DNA from: Campylobacter concisus
Lineage (GTDB): Bacteria > Campylobacterota > Campylobacteria > Campylobacterales > Campylobacteraceae
Direction: 5' to 3'
Length of the DNA: 64,000 nucleotides
Assembly: GCF_003048535.1 (NCBI RefSeq)
Contig: NZ_PIRQ01000008.1
Location: 1-64,000 of the forward strand
Positions 11,237-21,170 of the stretch are shown piece by piece. The notes below the pieces were generated by a model that searched no databases, was not told where the DNA came from, and saw only the letters and a list, made by a program, of their open reading frames with translations. Each line of letters begins with the position of its first letter. Position 1 is the first letter of the stretch. A program made the translations under genes and the position numbers.

Positions 11237-13213
11237 TCAAGTCCTAAAGACACTAAGTTTTGAATTTAATGCATCTGTCATCTTGTTTAGATGTTCTGCC
11301 GCTGAAGCTATCTCTTCGACACTTCTAGCATTTTCAGATGAAATTTGGTTGATATTTGAGATGCCTTCCATGATTTCATTTACATTTTTACCAGTTGCGA
11401 TGTAGTCTTGCATAGTCTTATCAGACATTGCTATAGCGTTATTCATCGTCTCACTCATAACATTTATAGTTTTTTCAACGTCGCTTGCCACGTGAGTTAG
11501 CTCTTGGATCTGTTTAGAGTTGATGCCCATTTGCTCACTGCTATCATTGATCGCTTGAACGATGACATTGATAGTTGCATTTATCTCAGTTAAACTCTTT
11601 TGAGTCCTCTCAGCCAACTGTCTAACTTCATCAGCAACGACGGCAAAGCCTCGTCCATGCTCACCTGCTCTTGCAGCCTCGATAGCTGCGTTAAGAGCAA
11701 GTAAATTTGTTTGATCAGCTATATCATTGATAACAACAAGGACTGATTTTACCTGCTCGGCATCACGGCTAAGCTGATCAATCTTATCAGCCATTTGATT
11801 TTCTACATTAGCTGAATCAATAATCTGCGCCGATAGCGATCTTATAGCTTCAGTTGCCGTTTTTATATGTGTGCTTGCTTTTTGAAGATCGTCTTTGCCG
11901 GCCTGAGCTACTGCTAAAGATTCTTTCATATTTTCTTGCATTACTTTACATCTTTGATTTGTCTCTTCCACTATTTCAGTTGATTTTTCTACACGTTTGC
12001 CTGTTTGAAGAGATGTAGAGCTAAGCTCATTTGCAACAGAGCTATTTTCACTTGAAAGGTGCTTTGTATCACTTATTAATACCCTTATTCTTTCAATAAA
12101 ATCATTTATATCTTTACTTATCTTAGCTATCTCGTCTTTACCATAAATAGGAATTTTAATTGTAAAATCAGATGTTATCGCGTTTAAATTTGTTCCTAGT
12201 CTATCGATAGGACTTGCAACCATCTTCTTAAGCAAGAACATCGAAACAGCTATCAAAAGTAAGGTAACTATGACGCTTGCTATGATGAAATTTTTACTAA
12301 CTACTTTTAATGGTGTTAAAAAATCATCAGTAACAGCTGAACCTAAAACCATCCAGTCTAGTTTATCAAATGACTCAAAAGCAACTATACAGTCAACCCC
12401 ATCAATTATAATAGGCTCAATACCCTTTCCTTTTTTAACAATATTATCCATAGTAGTTTTTAATTCACTACTTAGCTCTTGATTTGCCTTGGTTGGATGA
12501 AAGTCAAATTTGCCAGTTTTAGTATTGTAAAGAGAAAAATATCCATGCTTACCAAGTTTCATCTCAGAAAAAGTCTTTTTCATATTGTTTAATCCCTCGG
12601 TAGGATCATAACCAACAAATAAAATTCCTATTACCTCGTTATTTTCAATAATAGGATCGTAAATGCTCATATAGTTGCGTCCAAATAAATTTACAACGCC
12701 TATATACCTCTCTTTATTCATGATATTTTTATAGGCTTGACCGTTTTTGTCAATCATAGTACCAACAGCTCTACTACCATCAGCCTTCGTCACCGATGTA
12801 CTAACTCTTAAAAAATTATCACCCGATTTTGCAAAAATGGTTGAAATTCCACCTTTTGTAGCTTTATTAAATTTATCCAGAATATCGTAGTTGTTGTTTA
12901 AAATACCATTTTGAGATATTAGATCTATCGCCTCGTATTTGTCAGTCTTACTCATCTGGTGATTGGTTGAAATTTTTCCGATCATCTCTTTAAAAACACT
13001 CATTATTAGCTCTGCACTACTTACATTATCTTTCTCAAATAATTTAACCGTATTCATAGCAAGCTGGACGTTTTGTTCTACTGTTGTAAGCACACCATCT
13101 TTTATCTCGCGCTCTAAAATATTTGATGTATATACGACAAAACATGTCATAGATACTGCCAAAACCGTAGCAATCGTTGCTGAAACTTTTACCAAAATGC
13201 TTCGTAAATTCAT
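11237..13213 (-). CDS. Methyl-accepting chemotaxis protein, Cache sensor
   Basis: A 658-residue inner-membrane chemoreceptor. Domains in order: transmembrane helix (about 8-28), a periplasmic Cache 3/Cache 2-type sensor (about 35-295, with [19 protein letters not shown] and [24 protein letters not shown]), a second membrane helix (about 303-325), HAMP (about 328-380), and a cytoplasmic signalling domain. The highly conserved hairpin tip ([20 protein letters not shown]) is intact. It would relay a small-molecule signal to CheA/CheW; the ligand is unknown. It lacks the C-terminal pentapeptide seen in CheR-tethering receptors. It stands alone, with its own promoter region and terminator. Confidence 0.95.
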   Translation of the reverse strand: MNLRSILVKVSATIATVLAVSMTCFVVYTSNILEREIKDGVLTTVEQNVQLAMNTVKLFEKDNVSSAELIMSVFKEMIGKISTNHQMSKTDKYEAIDLISQNGILNNNYDILDKFNKATKGGISTIFAKSGDNFLRVSTSVTKADGSRAVGTMIDKNGQAYKNIMNKERYIGVVNLFGRNYMSIYDPIIENNEVIGILFVGYDPTEGLNNMKKTFSEMKLGKHGYFSLYNTKTGKFDFHPTKANQELSSELKTTMDNIVKKGKGIEPIIIDGVDCIVAFESFDKLDWMVLGSAVTDDFLTPLKVVSKNFIIASVIVTLLLIAVSMFLLKKMVASPIDRLGTNLNAITSDFTIKIPIYGKDEIAKISKDINDFIERIRVLISDTKHLSSENSSVANELSSTSLQTGKRVEKSTEIVEETNQRCKVMQENMKESLAVAQAGKDDLQKASTHIKTATEAIRSLSAQIIDSANVENQMADKIDQLSRDAEQVKSVLVVINDIADQTNLLALNAAIEAARAGEHGRGFAVVADEVRQLAERTQKSLTEINATINVIVQAINDSSEQMGINSKQIQELTHVASDVEKTINVMSETMNNAIAMSDKTMQDYIATGKNVNEIMEGISNINQISSENARSVEEIASAAEHLNKMTDALNSKLSVFRT

Positions 13214-13376
13214 TTTGTTTCCTTTTTTCCAAAAATTTTTCGCCTTGATTATAGCACTATTTTAAATAAACTTTATACAAGAATACATAATTAATAACAA
13301 TTAATAAATTATCATTATTATTTTATTTATAAATTATAACTTTTTTGAAATTATTTTAAAAAATTAATTTAAAAAC

Positions 13377-13397
13377 CTTGATAGTATTACTATCAAT
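13377..13397. promoter_or_regulatory. HAIR-like palindrome upstream of htpG
   Basis: CTTGA (13377-13381) and TCAAT (13393-13397) are separated by 11 bases, the geometry of the HspR operator (CTTGA-N11-TCAAG) with one mismatch. The inner bases extend it into an 8-bp inverted repeat, TTGATAGT-ATT-ACTATCAA. It lies about 30 bases upstream of the -10 box of htpG. HspR binding is inferred. Confidence 0.5.
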
Positions 13398-13424
13398 GTT
13401 AAGTATATTTTTATCACTTTGTGT

Positions 13425-13430
13425 TATAAT
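13425..13430 (+). promoter_or_regulatory. -10 box of htpG
   Basis: TATAAT, preceded by TGTGT, lies 31 bases before the chosen htpG ATG. This also argues against a start further upstream, because such a start would fall in the promoter. Confidence 0.7.
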
Positions 13431-13460
13431 CTGCCAAAAATTTTAAAAAAGGAAATCAAA

Positions 13461-15317
13461 ATGGCAGATAAATTTGAATTTCAAACCGAGGTTAATGACC
13501 TTCTAAATTTAATGATTCACTCTCTTTACTCAAACAAAGAGATATTTTTAAGAGAGCTCATCTCAAACTCAAATGACGCTCTTGACAAGCTAAACTACCT
13601 TTGCTTAACTGATGAAAAGTATAAAAGTCTAAGCTACACTCCAAGGATCGACATCAAAGTAGATGATAAGGCTAAGACTTTAACCATCAGCGACAATGGT
13701 ATCGGCATGGATAAAGACGAGCTTATCGCAAATTTAGGCACGATAGCAAGAAGCGGCACAAAAGGCTTTATGAAAAATTTAAGCGGCGATGCAAAAAAAG
13801 ATAGCTCGCTGATCGGTCAGTTTGGTGTTGGCTTTTACTCAGCATTTATGGTGGCAAACAAGATCGAGGTCATAAGCAAACGAGCACTTAGCGACAAAGC
13901 CTATAAATGGACATCTGATGCAAAAAGCTACGAGATAGAAGATGCTAAAAAAGATAGCTTTGGAACGGACATCATCTTGCACTTAAACGATGATGAGTTT
14001 GCAAATTCTTGGCGTATAGAAGAGATAGTCAAGAAGTATTCAAATCACATTCCTTATCCTATATTTATGGATAAACAAAGCTATGTCGCTCCAAAAGAAG
14101 GCGAAAAAGAGGGCACGTATGAGACTAAGAACGAGCAGATAAACAAGGCAAATGCGCTTTGGAGGCTGAATAAAGCCAGCCTAAAAGAGCAAGACTATAA
14201 CGACTTTTATAAGCAAATTTCTCACGATAGCAGCGATCCGCTCCTTTACATCCACACAAAAGCTGAGGGTAAGATCGAGTACTCAACTCTATTTTATGTA
14301 CCAAGCACCGAGCCGTTTGACCTATTTAGAGTTGATTACCAAAGTGGCGTGAAGCTCTATGTGAAAAGAGTTTTCATCACAGATGATGCAAAAGAACTCT
14401 TGCCGCCATATTTAAGATTTATCAAGGGTATCATTGATGTTGAGGATCTACCATTAAATGTAAGCCGTGAAATTTTACAAGAAAATGCGATCATGCGAAG
14501 CGTCAAAGAGCAAAGCGTGAAGAAAATTTTAAGCGAGCTTGCAAAGTTAAAAGATAACGACCGCGAAAAATACATAAAATTTTACAAACTATTTGGCAAG
14601 GTTTTAAAAGAGGGGCTTTATGGATTTAACGCTGAAAAAGAGCAAATTTTAGATCTTTGTCTATTTAAAAGCTCAAAAAGAGATGGGCTTATCAGTTTAA
14701 AAGAGTACAAAGAGGCAATGAAAGAGGATCAAAAATCGATCTACTACATCAGCGGCAATAACGAAAGTATGCTAAGAAATTCTCCACTCCTCGAGAGCTT
14801 TAAGAAAAATGATATTGAGGTGCTCATTATGGACGAAGAGATCGACACGATCGTAATGCCAATGGTTAATGAATTTGACAAAACGCCTCTAAAATCAGTC
14901 TCACATGCTGATATAAATGACGAGATCAAAAGCGATGAGAAGGTTGATGAGAACAAGGTTGCAAACACGCTTGTTAAAATGAAAGAAATTTTAAAAGACG
15001 AGGTAAAAGATGTAAGACTGAGCTCAAGACTCTCAAGCTCCGCTGCGGTGTTAATTTATGATAAAAACGATCCTGATTACGCTATGCAAGAGATGTTAAA
15101 ACAAATGGGACAAGGCGCAAATGCTCCAAAAGTTAAACCGATCTTGGAGATCAATGCTGATCATGAAATTTTTGCAAAACTTGAGAAAAATGAGGCGATG
15201 ATATATGACATCGCACCTTTGCTTCTTGATATGGCAAGGCTAAATGAAGGCATGAGTCTAGAAAATCCAGCTAAATTTTCAGAGCTACTAACAAAAGTGA
15301 TGATAAAAGCTATCTAA
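13461..15317 (+). CDS. htpG: Molecular chaperone HtpG (Hsp90)
   Basis: A 618-residue bacterial Hsp90 from the ATG at 13461. That ATG has an AAAGGAAA ribosome site; an upstream in-frame TTG at 13419 would overlap the -10 box. The N-terminal GHKL ATPase carries [22 protein letters not shown] and [13 protein letters not shown]. The middle domain includes the conserved [13 protein letters not shown], and the C-terminal dimerisation domain runs to residue 618. It remodels client proteins in the cytoplasm with DnaK. It is a single-gene unit whose upstream region has an HspR-like site, matching its heat-shock role. Confidence 0.97.
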   Translation: MADKFEFQTEVNDLLNLMIHSLYSNKEIFLRELISNSNDALDKLNYLCLTDEKYKSLSYTPRIDIKVDDKAKTLTISDNGIGMDKDELIANLGTIARSGTKGFMKNLSGDAKKDSSLIGQFGVGFYSAFMVANKIEVISKRALSDKAYKWTSDAKSYEIEDAKKDSFGTDIILHLNDDEFANSWRIEEIVKKYSNHIPYPIFMDKQSYVAPKEGEKEGTYETKNEQINKANALWRLNKASLKEQDYNDFYKQISHDSSDPLLYIHTKAEGKIEYSTLFYVPSTEPFDLFRVDYQSGVKLYVKRVFITDDAKELLPPYLRFIKGIIDVEDLPLNVSREILQENAIMRSVKEQSVKKILSELAKLKDNDREKYIKFYKLFGKVLKEGLYGFNAEKEQILDLCLFKSSKRDGLISLKEYKEAMKEDQKSIYYISGNNESMLRNSPLLESFKKNDIEVLIMDEEIDTIVMPMVNEFDKTPLKSVSHADINDEIKSDEKVDENKVANTLVKMKEILKDEVKDVRLSSRLSSSAAVLIYDKNDPDYAMQEMLKQMGQGANAPKVKPILEINADHEIFAKLEKNEAMIYDIAPLLLDMARLNEGMSLENPAKFSELLTKVMIKAI

Positions 15318-15320
15318 TTT

Positions 15321-15352
15321 TATAAAGCCCAAGAGAAATTTTGGGCTTTATA
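15321..15352. terminator. Bidirectional terminator between htpG and the surface-protein gene
   Basis: TATAAAGCCCAA (15321-15332) and TTGGGCTTTATA (15341-15352) are perfect 12-base arms around an 8-base loop, centred between two convergent genes. A/T-rich arm ends would give U-tracts in both directions. Confidence 0.85.
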
Positions 15353-15374
15353 TTGCTTCTATAAATTTAAATTT

Positions 15375-18300
15375 CTATAAGAGATCGACCTGCACGCCAT
15401 CTTGTATCTCAAGAAAAACAGTGTGTCTTGTGTTTATTGTATTTCCATTGATGGTTTCTTGGCGATTAAATGTCGCTTTATAGACTTGATTTACTGCGTC
15501 ACCTTCACTTGTAACATCTACTTTGTTGTATATGTCACCGACAACACTATGTTTTCTATTTAGCGTAGCAACATCAGCTTTTGTAGCTTTTACAAAGTCA
15601 TGTGTGAGCTGTACTAAGTCTTTGCTGTCGCCTATGACTTTTAATACTGTATTTACACTCTCACTAGCTACACTATTGCTTGCATCCCTTGTGTTTCTGC
15701 TATCAATAATATCAAAGACACCATCTGGGCTAAATTTTATAGATACCGCTTGATCGGCACTGCCTAGTTGAATCTTTTCAAAGTTATTTATCTTTTTAAC
15801 ATTATCTAAATTTGAAAAATCCACATCATCAACTACTATCAGAGTATCCACGCCACCTCTACCATCTATCGCCCTACCCTTACTATAAACAAAGGCATCG
15901 TCTAGGTTGCCACCTTTTATATCACCCTCTTGTCTTAGATATATTAGATCGCCAAAATTTGATTCGCCGTATTTACTAGCGTCACTTAGCTCGTAAGAAT
16001 TTGTAGTCCCTATCTTTTTTACATGTCCATGTTGGATAAGTGCTTCAACATAATTATTACTAAAAAGATGCGTGCCGCTACCTTGTGCTCCAACTAGCAT
16101 AGATGAAGGATATGGATCTTGGGGGCCATAAGTATTTGCCACACTTTTTGGAAGCATATATAAAGATAAGTTCATCTCACCGGTTCCGTCCATATACTCC
16201 ATGTCAAATTTATAAAAACCAGCCTTATCAAATGTAAAATCCCTACTCCACCACTGGCCATTTTTACCATATGATGCTTCCGTAGCTGGGTTTATATACG
16301 TTGTTGGGCTTCCAAATTTTTGTGTCGTTCCATTTATAGTAAGCTCTGCATAGTTATGTAAGTCTGCTGCTCTCACAGAATATATTCCAGGTGCACTTAC
16401 ATATATCCAGCCATTCATCTTCATAACAATATCAGATCCGACAGGATTTGACTCACCAAGGGTATAATTGCCGGGTCTGCCTTTTAAAACACCATTTGCA
16501 AAGCCTATGTTATCACCAGTACCAGCAGCAGTATCGACGTCATTTCTAAATTTCTTTGGTGCATATGGATTAGACGCATCATATAAGGCACTATCTCCAT
16601 GTCTACCAACTCTAGCTAAATCCTCCGCATGCATATTTCCTTGATTAGACAAAGTCTTATAGTGTGTTCCTGAAGCAAACTGCACAACATCGTAGGTAGT
16701 AGAGGCGCTTGGAGAATAAATTTCCATATAGTCTTTATAGATAGGCTTGCCGCCCTGCGTACTATAAACACCGGAATTGTTACCAACCCTAGCTCTCCAT
16801 GACGGATCTACATAGTTGTAAAACCACATATCAGCATCAAGACCGCTATTGCCAATAAATGTAACAGTGCTAATAGATACGTTTCCTGCGGTGTCAGAAT
16901 TTTTTATCATAAAATTTGCCCCAGTGCTATTGGCTGATAGGGCAAAATTTTCAGAATAGCTATGTGTATTATCAAGAGACGAGCTTTTGTGAACAGAATT
17001 TAGCAAGTCATAAAGATCAACTTTATTTATGGTATTTTTATTAAGAGTGTTGTTACCATTTGAGTCGGTTCCGATACTACCTGAAATATCTACACTAGTA
17101 ACATTAGACGTGGCATTTGGTGTAGCTATCGCATCTGGAGTAGCATCAAGATCGACTCGGACCAAGAGATCATCATCTTTTGTTTCATCACTTTTTAAAA
17201 CAGTCGCTCTAATATTTGAATATCTTTCATCTAGCTTTATCCCAAGCGCTTCAAAGTCCATATTTACACGCTTGTCTGCACCTACAACTAGGTCTATATA
17301 GTTTTGTCCGTTTGGTAAAATTTTAGCATTACCAAGATCATCTTCAAGAGCTAAACGAAGCTTGGTTCCAGGAGCACGGTCTACACCAAAGACTATATTG
17401 GGTTGCTCATCGTTAGTAAGCGAAATGTTATACTCTTTTATAGTTTTGCTCTCATTATCAAAGTTATTTTTCTGAATAACTTTTTCATTATCTCCTGCTC
17501 TTAAGTATTTTGCAATATTTATAACTCCGCCGTCTATCTGCGTAGCAAGCTTTACATCATCAATATACTCTAAAATTCCAAAGTCAAATAATCTACCACG
17601 GATGCCATCAGTCGTCGTAGCCTCGCCAGGTGTTGTAATAGTCGCTCTAACCGGCGTAGAGTGATCCATGGAAATAGGAACGCCTGGTATGCTAAATTTA
17701 CCACCAGCTATTGGAAGTGATGCTGAGCCATTGCTTGGTATGGCTGTTAGCCCGTCATCGCTTATTGTATACCTAACGGTTGTGGTAACGGATGGTATGG
17801 TAGGAGTCGAGATCGTGACGTTTATATTGCTTCCTGGTTTTGTATTGTTAGGTAGGTAGATATCAAGATCACTTTGGGTTGACGGCGAGCCTGAAGGAGT
17901 CGTTATGCTATCTATCAACCCATCACCGTCATTATCCCTTGCAAATTGCACCTTTATACTATTATCTAGAGTTATCTTGTCTGTGACTGGGGCTGCTTTA
18001 TTGCCAGCTTTGTCAGTAAATGTGGTTGTAAAATTTGTAGTAAGCCCATAAAGTCTTGTGGTGGTCTCTATGGTGCCATTATTTACACTGATAGGCACGC
18101 CATCATCTCTTGTTGCACTATATACACCAGACGCATTTTGAGAAATTTTAATAGTGATTTTATCTGTTTTACCATCACTTCCTGCGATATCTATCTCAAA
18201 TTTATCACCATCTCTTGTATCATTTGGAATTTTTATCTTTATAGATGTTTTTACGCCATCAGGACTAAAACCACTCTCCTTACTAGTTAGAATGCCGTCT

Positions 18301-20081
18301 TTATCGCCATCTTTTGCAAACTGCACATGCGGAGATTTTATAGGTGCAACTATGTCACTTGAAATTTCACTCACACTTGAAGCTTTTGGAGTACCAGTCG
18401 TTCCGTCAATGATCGTCGTGCTTAGTCTTTTTCTGCTTGGATCACTCGAGTTTGTTGGATCAGTGATTGTGATCTTGCCATTTTCGATAGGAATGATCTC
18501 TGTACCACCATCAAGTGTAGCACTAAGTCCGTCAGGTGCGATAGTATATGTCTTTGTTACGCTTGTTGGTGTACTAGCTGGATCATCAACTTTTATACGG
18601 ATCTTATCGCCAACTACGGCATTGTTTGGTATATAAATATCTATCGATAAGGCCGTACCGCCACTTTTTGTAAGCTCGGCTAAATTTATAATCCCATCTT
18701 TATTCTCATCAAGAGTAAAAACAGCGATTGGATCGTTGTTGTTTGCTATGGTCATGGTTTCAGTTGGACCTGGATTGCCCGACTTACTTATCATTTGGAT
18801 ATTTACATTTGTTGGAGTTGAAGATGAAATTTTAACCGCATTTGCTACGTTAAAACCGACATTTCCGCCACTCTCGCTTGTAAGCGGATAGCTCTCACCA
18901 CTCTCTTTATCTATAAGCGTGTTTTGTGATGTTTTAACCAGCACTTTTTCATGTAAAGTTCCGTCAGGATCGGTAGTCGTTAGCTTTATCCTATCGCCTA
19001 TTTTCATATTTGGCGACAAGATGATCTTTGCATCATTACTTGGTGTGCTAACTGCTGGATTAAAGCTATTTTCGCTTGCATCTATGACGCCATCGCCGTT
19101 TAAATCTTTTCCAAAAACGACCTTTTTGAAGCCAAGAGTCGGAGTGATTGTATCAACGCTTGCAGTTGCCTTTGCCACAGATGAGTTAGTGCCATTTGCC
19201 AGAGTGATACTAGAATTTACACTAAATGTAGCATTTGGAGTGACAGCGACACTTGGAATGATAAATTCTTTTTGCTCTGGGTTTGTGGCATTTGACGAAA
19301 TAGGTAAAATTTCACTTGGATTATTTATATTTATCACGCTTGTGCCAGCTTGATCAACCTTATAAACAAGCATGGTCTTTACACCGTTATCTACAACTTC
19401 CAATGTCACTTTGTCGTTTGGCTTGAAGTCATTATTAAAAGTAACCGCCATACCAGTATGATTTGCATCGCCGCCTGCTTCTGCAATATTTATATAGCCG
19501 TCGCCATCAATGTCTTTTAAAATTCTAACACTTGGTGCCGCAATAACCGGAGCACTCTCTTTTTGCTCTACCGCTGATACCGCGCCGCTAATAGACCTAT
19601 GTGCCAATGCCAACTCTTTTAATATGACTGGCAGTACAACTGCACCACCATAAACACCAATAATATTTGAGATGTGACCTTGTGTATCAAAATTTAAACC
19701 ATTTATGCTTGCAAAGCTACTACTGTGGCTTGAGCCATGAGAACTATAACTTGCGTTATGAGGGCTGTCGTCTTCGCCTTTGTTTTTTATTTCTTCATTC
19801 TCAACAAGAAAATTTCTCTTATCTTCTTCTATCTGTGCTTCACTGCCTTGTGTATTAAAATTTGCTTTTGATAGCTCTTTTGTGATGATAATAGTTTGGG
19901 GCTCAAGTAGCGTGATAGGCGAAGCGTGATAGAAATTTATAATGACTGTATCACCACTACTTTGTGTTATGATCTCGTCGCCTAAAAATATCTCATCACC
20001 TTGCTTTAAAGCGGTCAATTTTCCGTCGCGTTTTACAAATACTTTTCCGCTTATTTTTGCAACAATGCCAACGTTTTGCAT
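15375..20081 (-). CDS. Giant type I-secreted, calcium-binding surface protein
   Basis: A 1568-residue predicted adhesin. The ATG at 20081 (MQNVGIVAKISG) is preferred to 20108 because AAAGGA precedes it. Residues 1-70 match the N-terminal retention module of LapA-like adhesins (GKVFVKRDG, LKQGDEIFLGDEI). A Ser/His-rich linker follows (about 105-125). From about residue 185 to 990 there are roughly six beta-rich modules of ~130 residues. Five open with a DxDxDGxI-type calcium loop, near residues 190, 325, 457, 590 and 715; a sixth near 848 is degenerate. Residues 1082-1310 resemble a PA14/GLEYA-type ligand-binding domain. The C terminus has one RTX-like repeat (DGRGGVDTL, about 1406) and a type I secretion-like tail. 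No secretion genes are adjacent. Ligand unknown. Confidence 0.8.
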   Translation of the reverse strand: MQNVGIVAKISGKVFVKRDGKLTALKQGDEIFLGDEIITQSSGDTVIINFYHASPITLLEPQTIIITKELSKANFNTQGSEAQIEEDKRNFLVENEEIKNKGEDDSPHNASYSSHGSSHSSSFASINGLNFDTQGHISNIIGVYGGAVVLPVILKELALAHRSISGAVSAVEQKESAPVIAAPSVRILKDIDGDGYINIAEAGGDANHTGMAVTFNNDFKPNDKVTLEVVDNGVKTMLVYKVDQAGTSVININNPSEILPISSNATNPEQKEFIIPSVAVTPNATFSVNSSITLANGTNSSVAKATASVDTITPTLGFKKVVFGKDLNGDGVIDASENSFNPAVSTPSNDAKIILSPNMKIGDRIKLTTTDPDGTLHEKVLVKTSQNTLIDKESGESYPLTSESGGNVGFNVANAVKISSSTPTNVNIQMISKSGNPGPTETMTIANNNDPIAVFTLDENKDGIINLAELTKSGGTALSIDIYIPNNAVVGDKIRIKVDDPASTPTSVTKTYTIAPDGLSATLDGGTEIIPIENGKITITDPTNSSDPSRKRLSTTIIDGTTGTPKASSVSEISSDIVAPIKSPHVQFAKDGDKDGILTSKESGFSPDGVKTSIKIKIPNDTRDGDKFEIDIAGSDGKTDKITIKISQNASGVYSATRDDGVPISVNNGTIETTTRLYGLTTNFTTTFTDKAGNKAAPVTDKITLDNSIKVQFARDNDGDGLIDSITTPSGSPSTQSDLDIYLPNNTKPGSNINVTISTPTIPSVTTTVRYTISDDGLTAIPSNGSASLPIAGGKFSIPGVPISMDHSTPVRATITTPGEATTTDGIRGRLFDFGILEYIDDVKLATQIDGGVINIAKYLRAGDNEKVIQKNNFDNESKTIKEYNISLTNDEQPNIVFGVDRAPGTKLRLALEDDLGNAKILPNGQNYIDLVVGADKRVNMDFEALGIKLDERYSNIRATVLKSDETKDDDLLVRVDLDATPDAIATPNATSNVTSVDISGSIGTDSNGNNTLNKNTINKVDLYDLLNSVHKSSSLDNTHSYSENFALSANSTGANFMIKNSDTAGNVSISTVTFIGNSGLDADMWFYNYVDPSWRARVGNNSGVYSTQGGKPIYKDYMEIYSPSASTTYDVVQFASGTHYKTLSNQGNMHAEDLARVGRHGDSALYDASNPYAPKKFRNDVDTAAGTGDNIGFANGVLKGRPGNYTLGESNPVGSDIVMKMNGWIYVSAPGIYSVRAADLHNYAELTINGTTQKFGSPTTYINPATEASYGKNGQWWSRDFTFDKAGFYKFDMEYMDGTGEMNLSLYMLPKSVANTYGPQDPYPSSMLVGAQGSGTHLFSNNYVEALIQHGHVKKIGTTNSYELSDASKYGESNFGDLIYLRQEGDIKGGNLDDAFVYSKGRAIDGRGGVDTLIVVDDVDFSNLDNVKKINNFEKIQLGSADQAVSIKFSPDGVFDIIDSRNTRDASNSVASESVNTVLKVIGDSKDLVQLTHDFVKATKADVATLNRKHSVVGDIYNKVDVTSEGDAVNQVYKATFNRQETINGNTINTRHTVFLEIQDGVQVDLL

Positions 20082-20282
20082 ATTTAGTCCTTTAAATTTA
20101 ATAATCAATCCATTTAAAATTTCACGCGATTATAGCTAAAAAATATTTTATATAAATAAAAGAATTTACATAATAAATTTTATTATTTTGACCTATTTTT
20201 ATATTTAAAAAATAAATTAAGTTTTTATAAAATGCTAAAAAAAATGCTCTTTATTTATAATAGAATAATAGATTTTAAGAAT

Positions 20283-20304
20283 TCCCACGCCAAAAGACGT
20301 GGGA
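20283..20304 (-). terminator. Hairpin after mfrE
   Basis: TCCCACG (20283-20289) and CGTGGGA (20298-20304) form a 7-bp GC-rich stem with an 8-base loop, beginning 6 bases beyond the mfrE stop. It is the probable end of the mfrABE transcript. Confidence 0.7.
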
Positions 20305-20310
20305 TAAATT

Positions 20311-21168
20311 TTACGCTATCTTGGTAGCGTCGATGATGTTTAGATCAAGTCCAAGATCTTCAACAGATAGTCCAAGTGCAAGACCTACAAGCTGAGATAG
20401 GTGAATGATTGGCTTTCTCACATTTGAGTGGTTTTCATCTTGATATCTCTCTTGGTAGATGTCAAGTTGCATTTGACAAAGTGGGCATGGTGTGACAACT
20501 ACGTCAGCGCCATTTTCATCGGCGTTATTTACGATCTGGCTTGACATTTTTCTTACAGATGTGCCAGCTGGATAACTAGCGTGGAAACCGCAGCAGTCAA
20601 GTCTTTTCTCAAACGGCACGATAGTAGCACCAAGTGCGCTTACAACAGTTTCAAAGCTCTTTGGATTGACTGAGCTTTCCCTGTTATGAAGATCTTTTTC
20701 AGGTCTTAAGCTGTGACAGCCATAAAATAGTGCTACTTTTAGCCCACTAAGTGGCTTAACAACCTTTGCTCTTAGCGTTTCTACGTTTTGATAAAGCACC
20801 CAAAGAAGGCTTGTGATCTCGGTTGAGCCATTATATTTCATATTGCCCTCAGCCAAGAAAGTATTTATACGATCCTTTGCACCCTTATCAAGCGTAGTTT
20901 TAGCTCTTGTTAGAGTTAGCATACAAGTTGAGCATGTCGTAAGCATCGGCATATTCATCTGCTCTGCAAGCGCTATGTTTCTAGCATTTGCCACAAGTGT
21001 AGCGATAGGATCGACGTCTTGTGCTTGTTGAGCCCCACAGCAGCTCCAGCCCCTTATCTCGTGAAGCTTCCAGCCAAGTATCGGAGCGATAGCCTCAAGC
21101 GACATCTTAGCCTCTTTAGCTGCTTGAGAGAGTACGCATCCTGGGAAAAAAGCGAATTCGTTTTGCAT
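20311..21168 (-). CDS. mfrE: Methylmenaquinol:fumarate reductase subunit E
   Basis: A 285-residue protein with two CCG (heterodisulfide reductase B-like) cysteine modules: FFPGCVLSQA with GWSCCGAQQ in the first half, and FYGCHSLRPE with LDCCGFHAS in the second. In the Wolinella and Campylobacter enzyme this subunit connects the reductase to the membrane quinol pool, replacing the classic cytochrome b anchor. A further CPLCQMQ motif (about residue 227) may bind metal. It directly follows mfrB (2-base gap), in the order A-B-E. The same proteins are often annotated as succinate dehydrogenase subunits (SdhE). Confidence 0.88.
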   Translation of the reverse strand: MQNEFAFFPGCVLSQAAKEAKMSLEAIAPILGWKLHEIRGWSCCGAQQAQDVDPIATLVANARNIALAEQMNMPMLTTCSTCMLTLTRAKTTLDKGAKDRINTFLAEGNMKYNGSTEITSLLWVLYQNVETLRAKVVKPLSGLKVALFYGCHSLRPEKDLHNRESSVNPKSFETVVSALGATIVPFEKRLDCCGFHASYPAGTSVRKMSSQIVNNADENGADVVVTPCPLCQMQLDIYQERYQDENHSNVRKPIIHLSQLVGLALGLSVEDLGLDLNIIDATKIA

Positions 21169-21170
21169 AA

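Noticed and set aside
13419..13460. Extended N terminus for HtpG from TTG at 13419
   Set aside because: It would overlap the TATAAT box, and the added residues do not resemble Hsp90; the ATG at 13461 has a good ribosome site.
18154..19353. Long plus-strand frames of up to 160 residues inside the surface-protein gene
   Set aside because: They are antisense shadows of a long, compositionally biased gene; Ser/Leu/Val-rich translations without a start signal.
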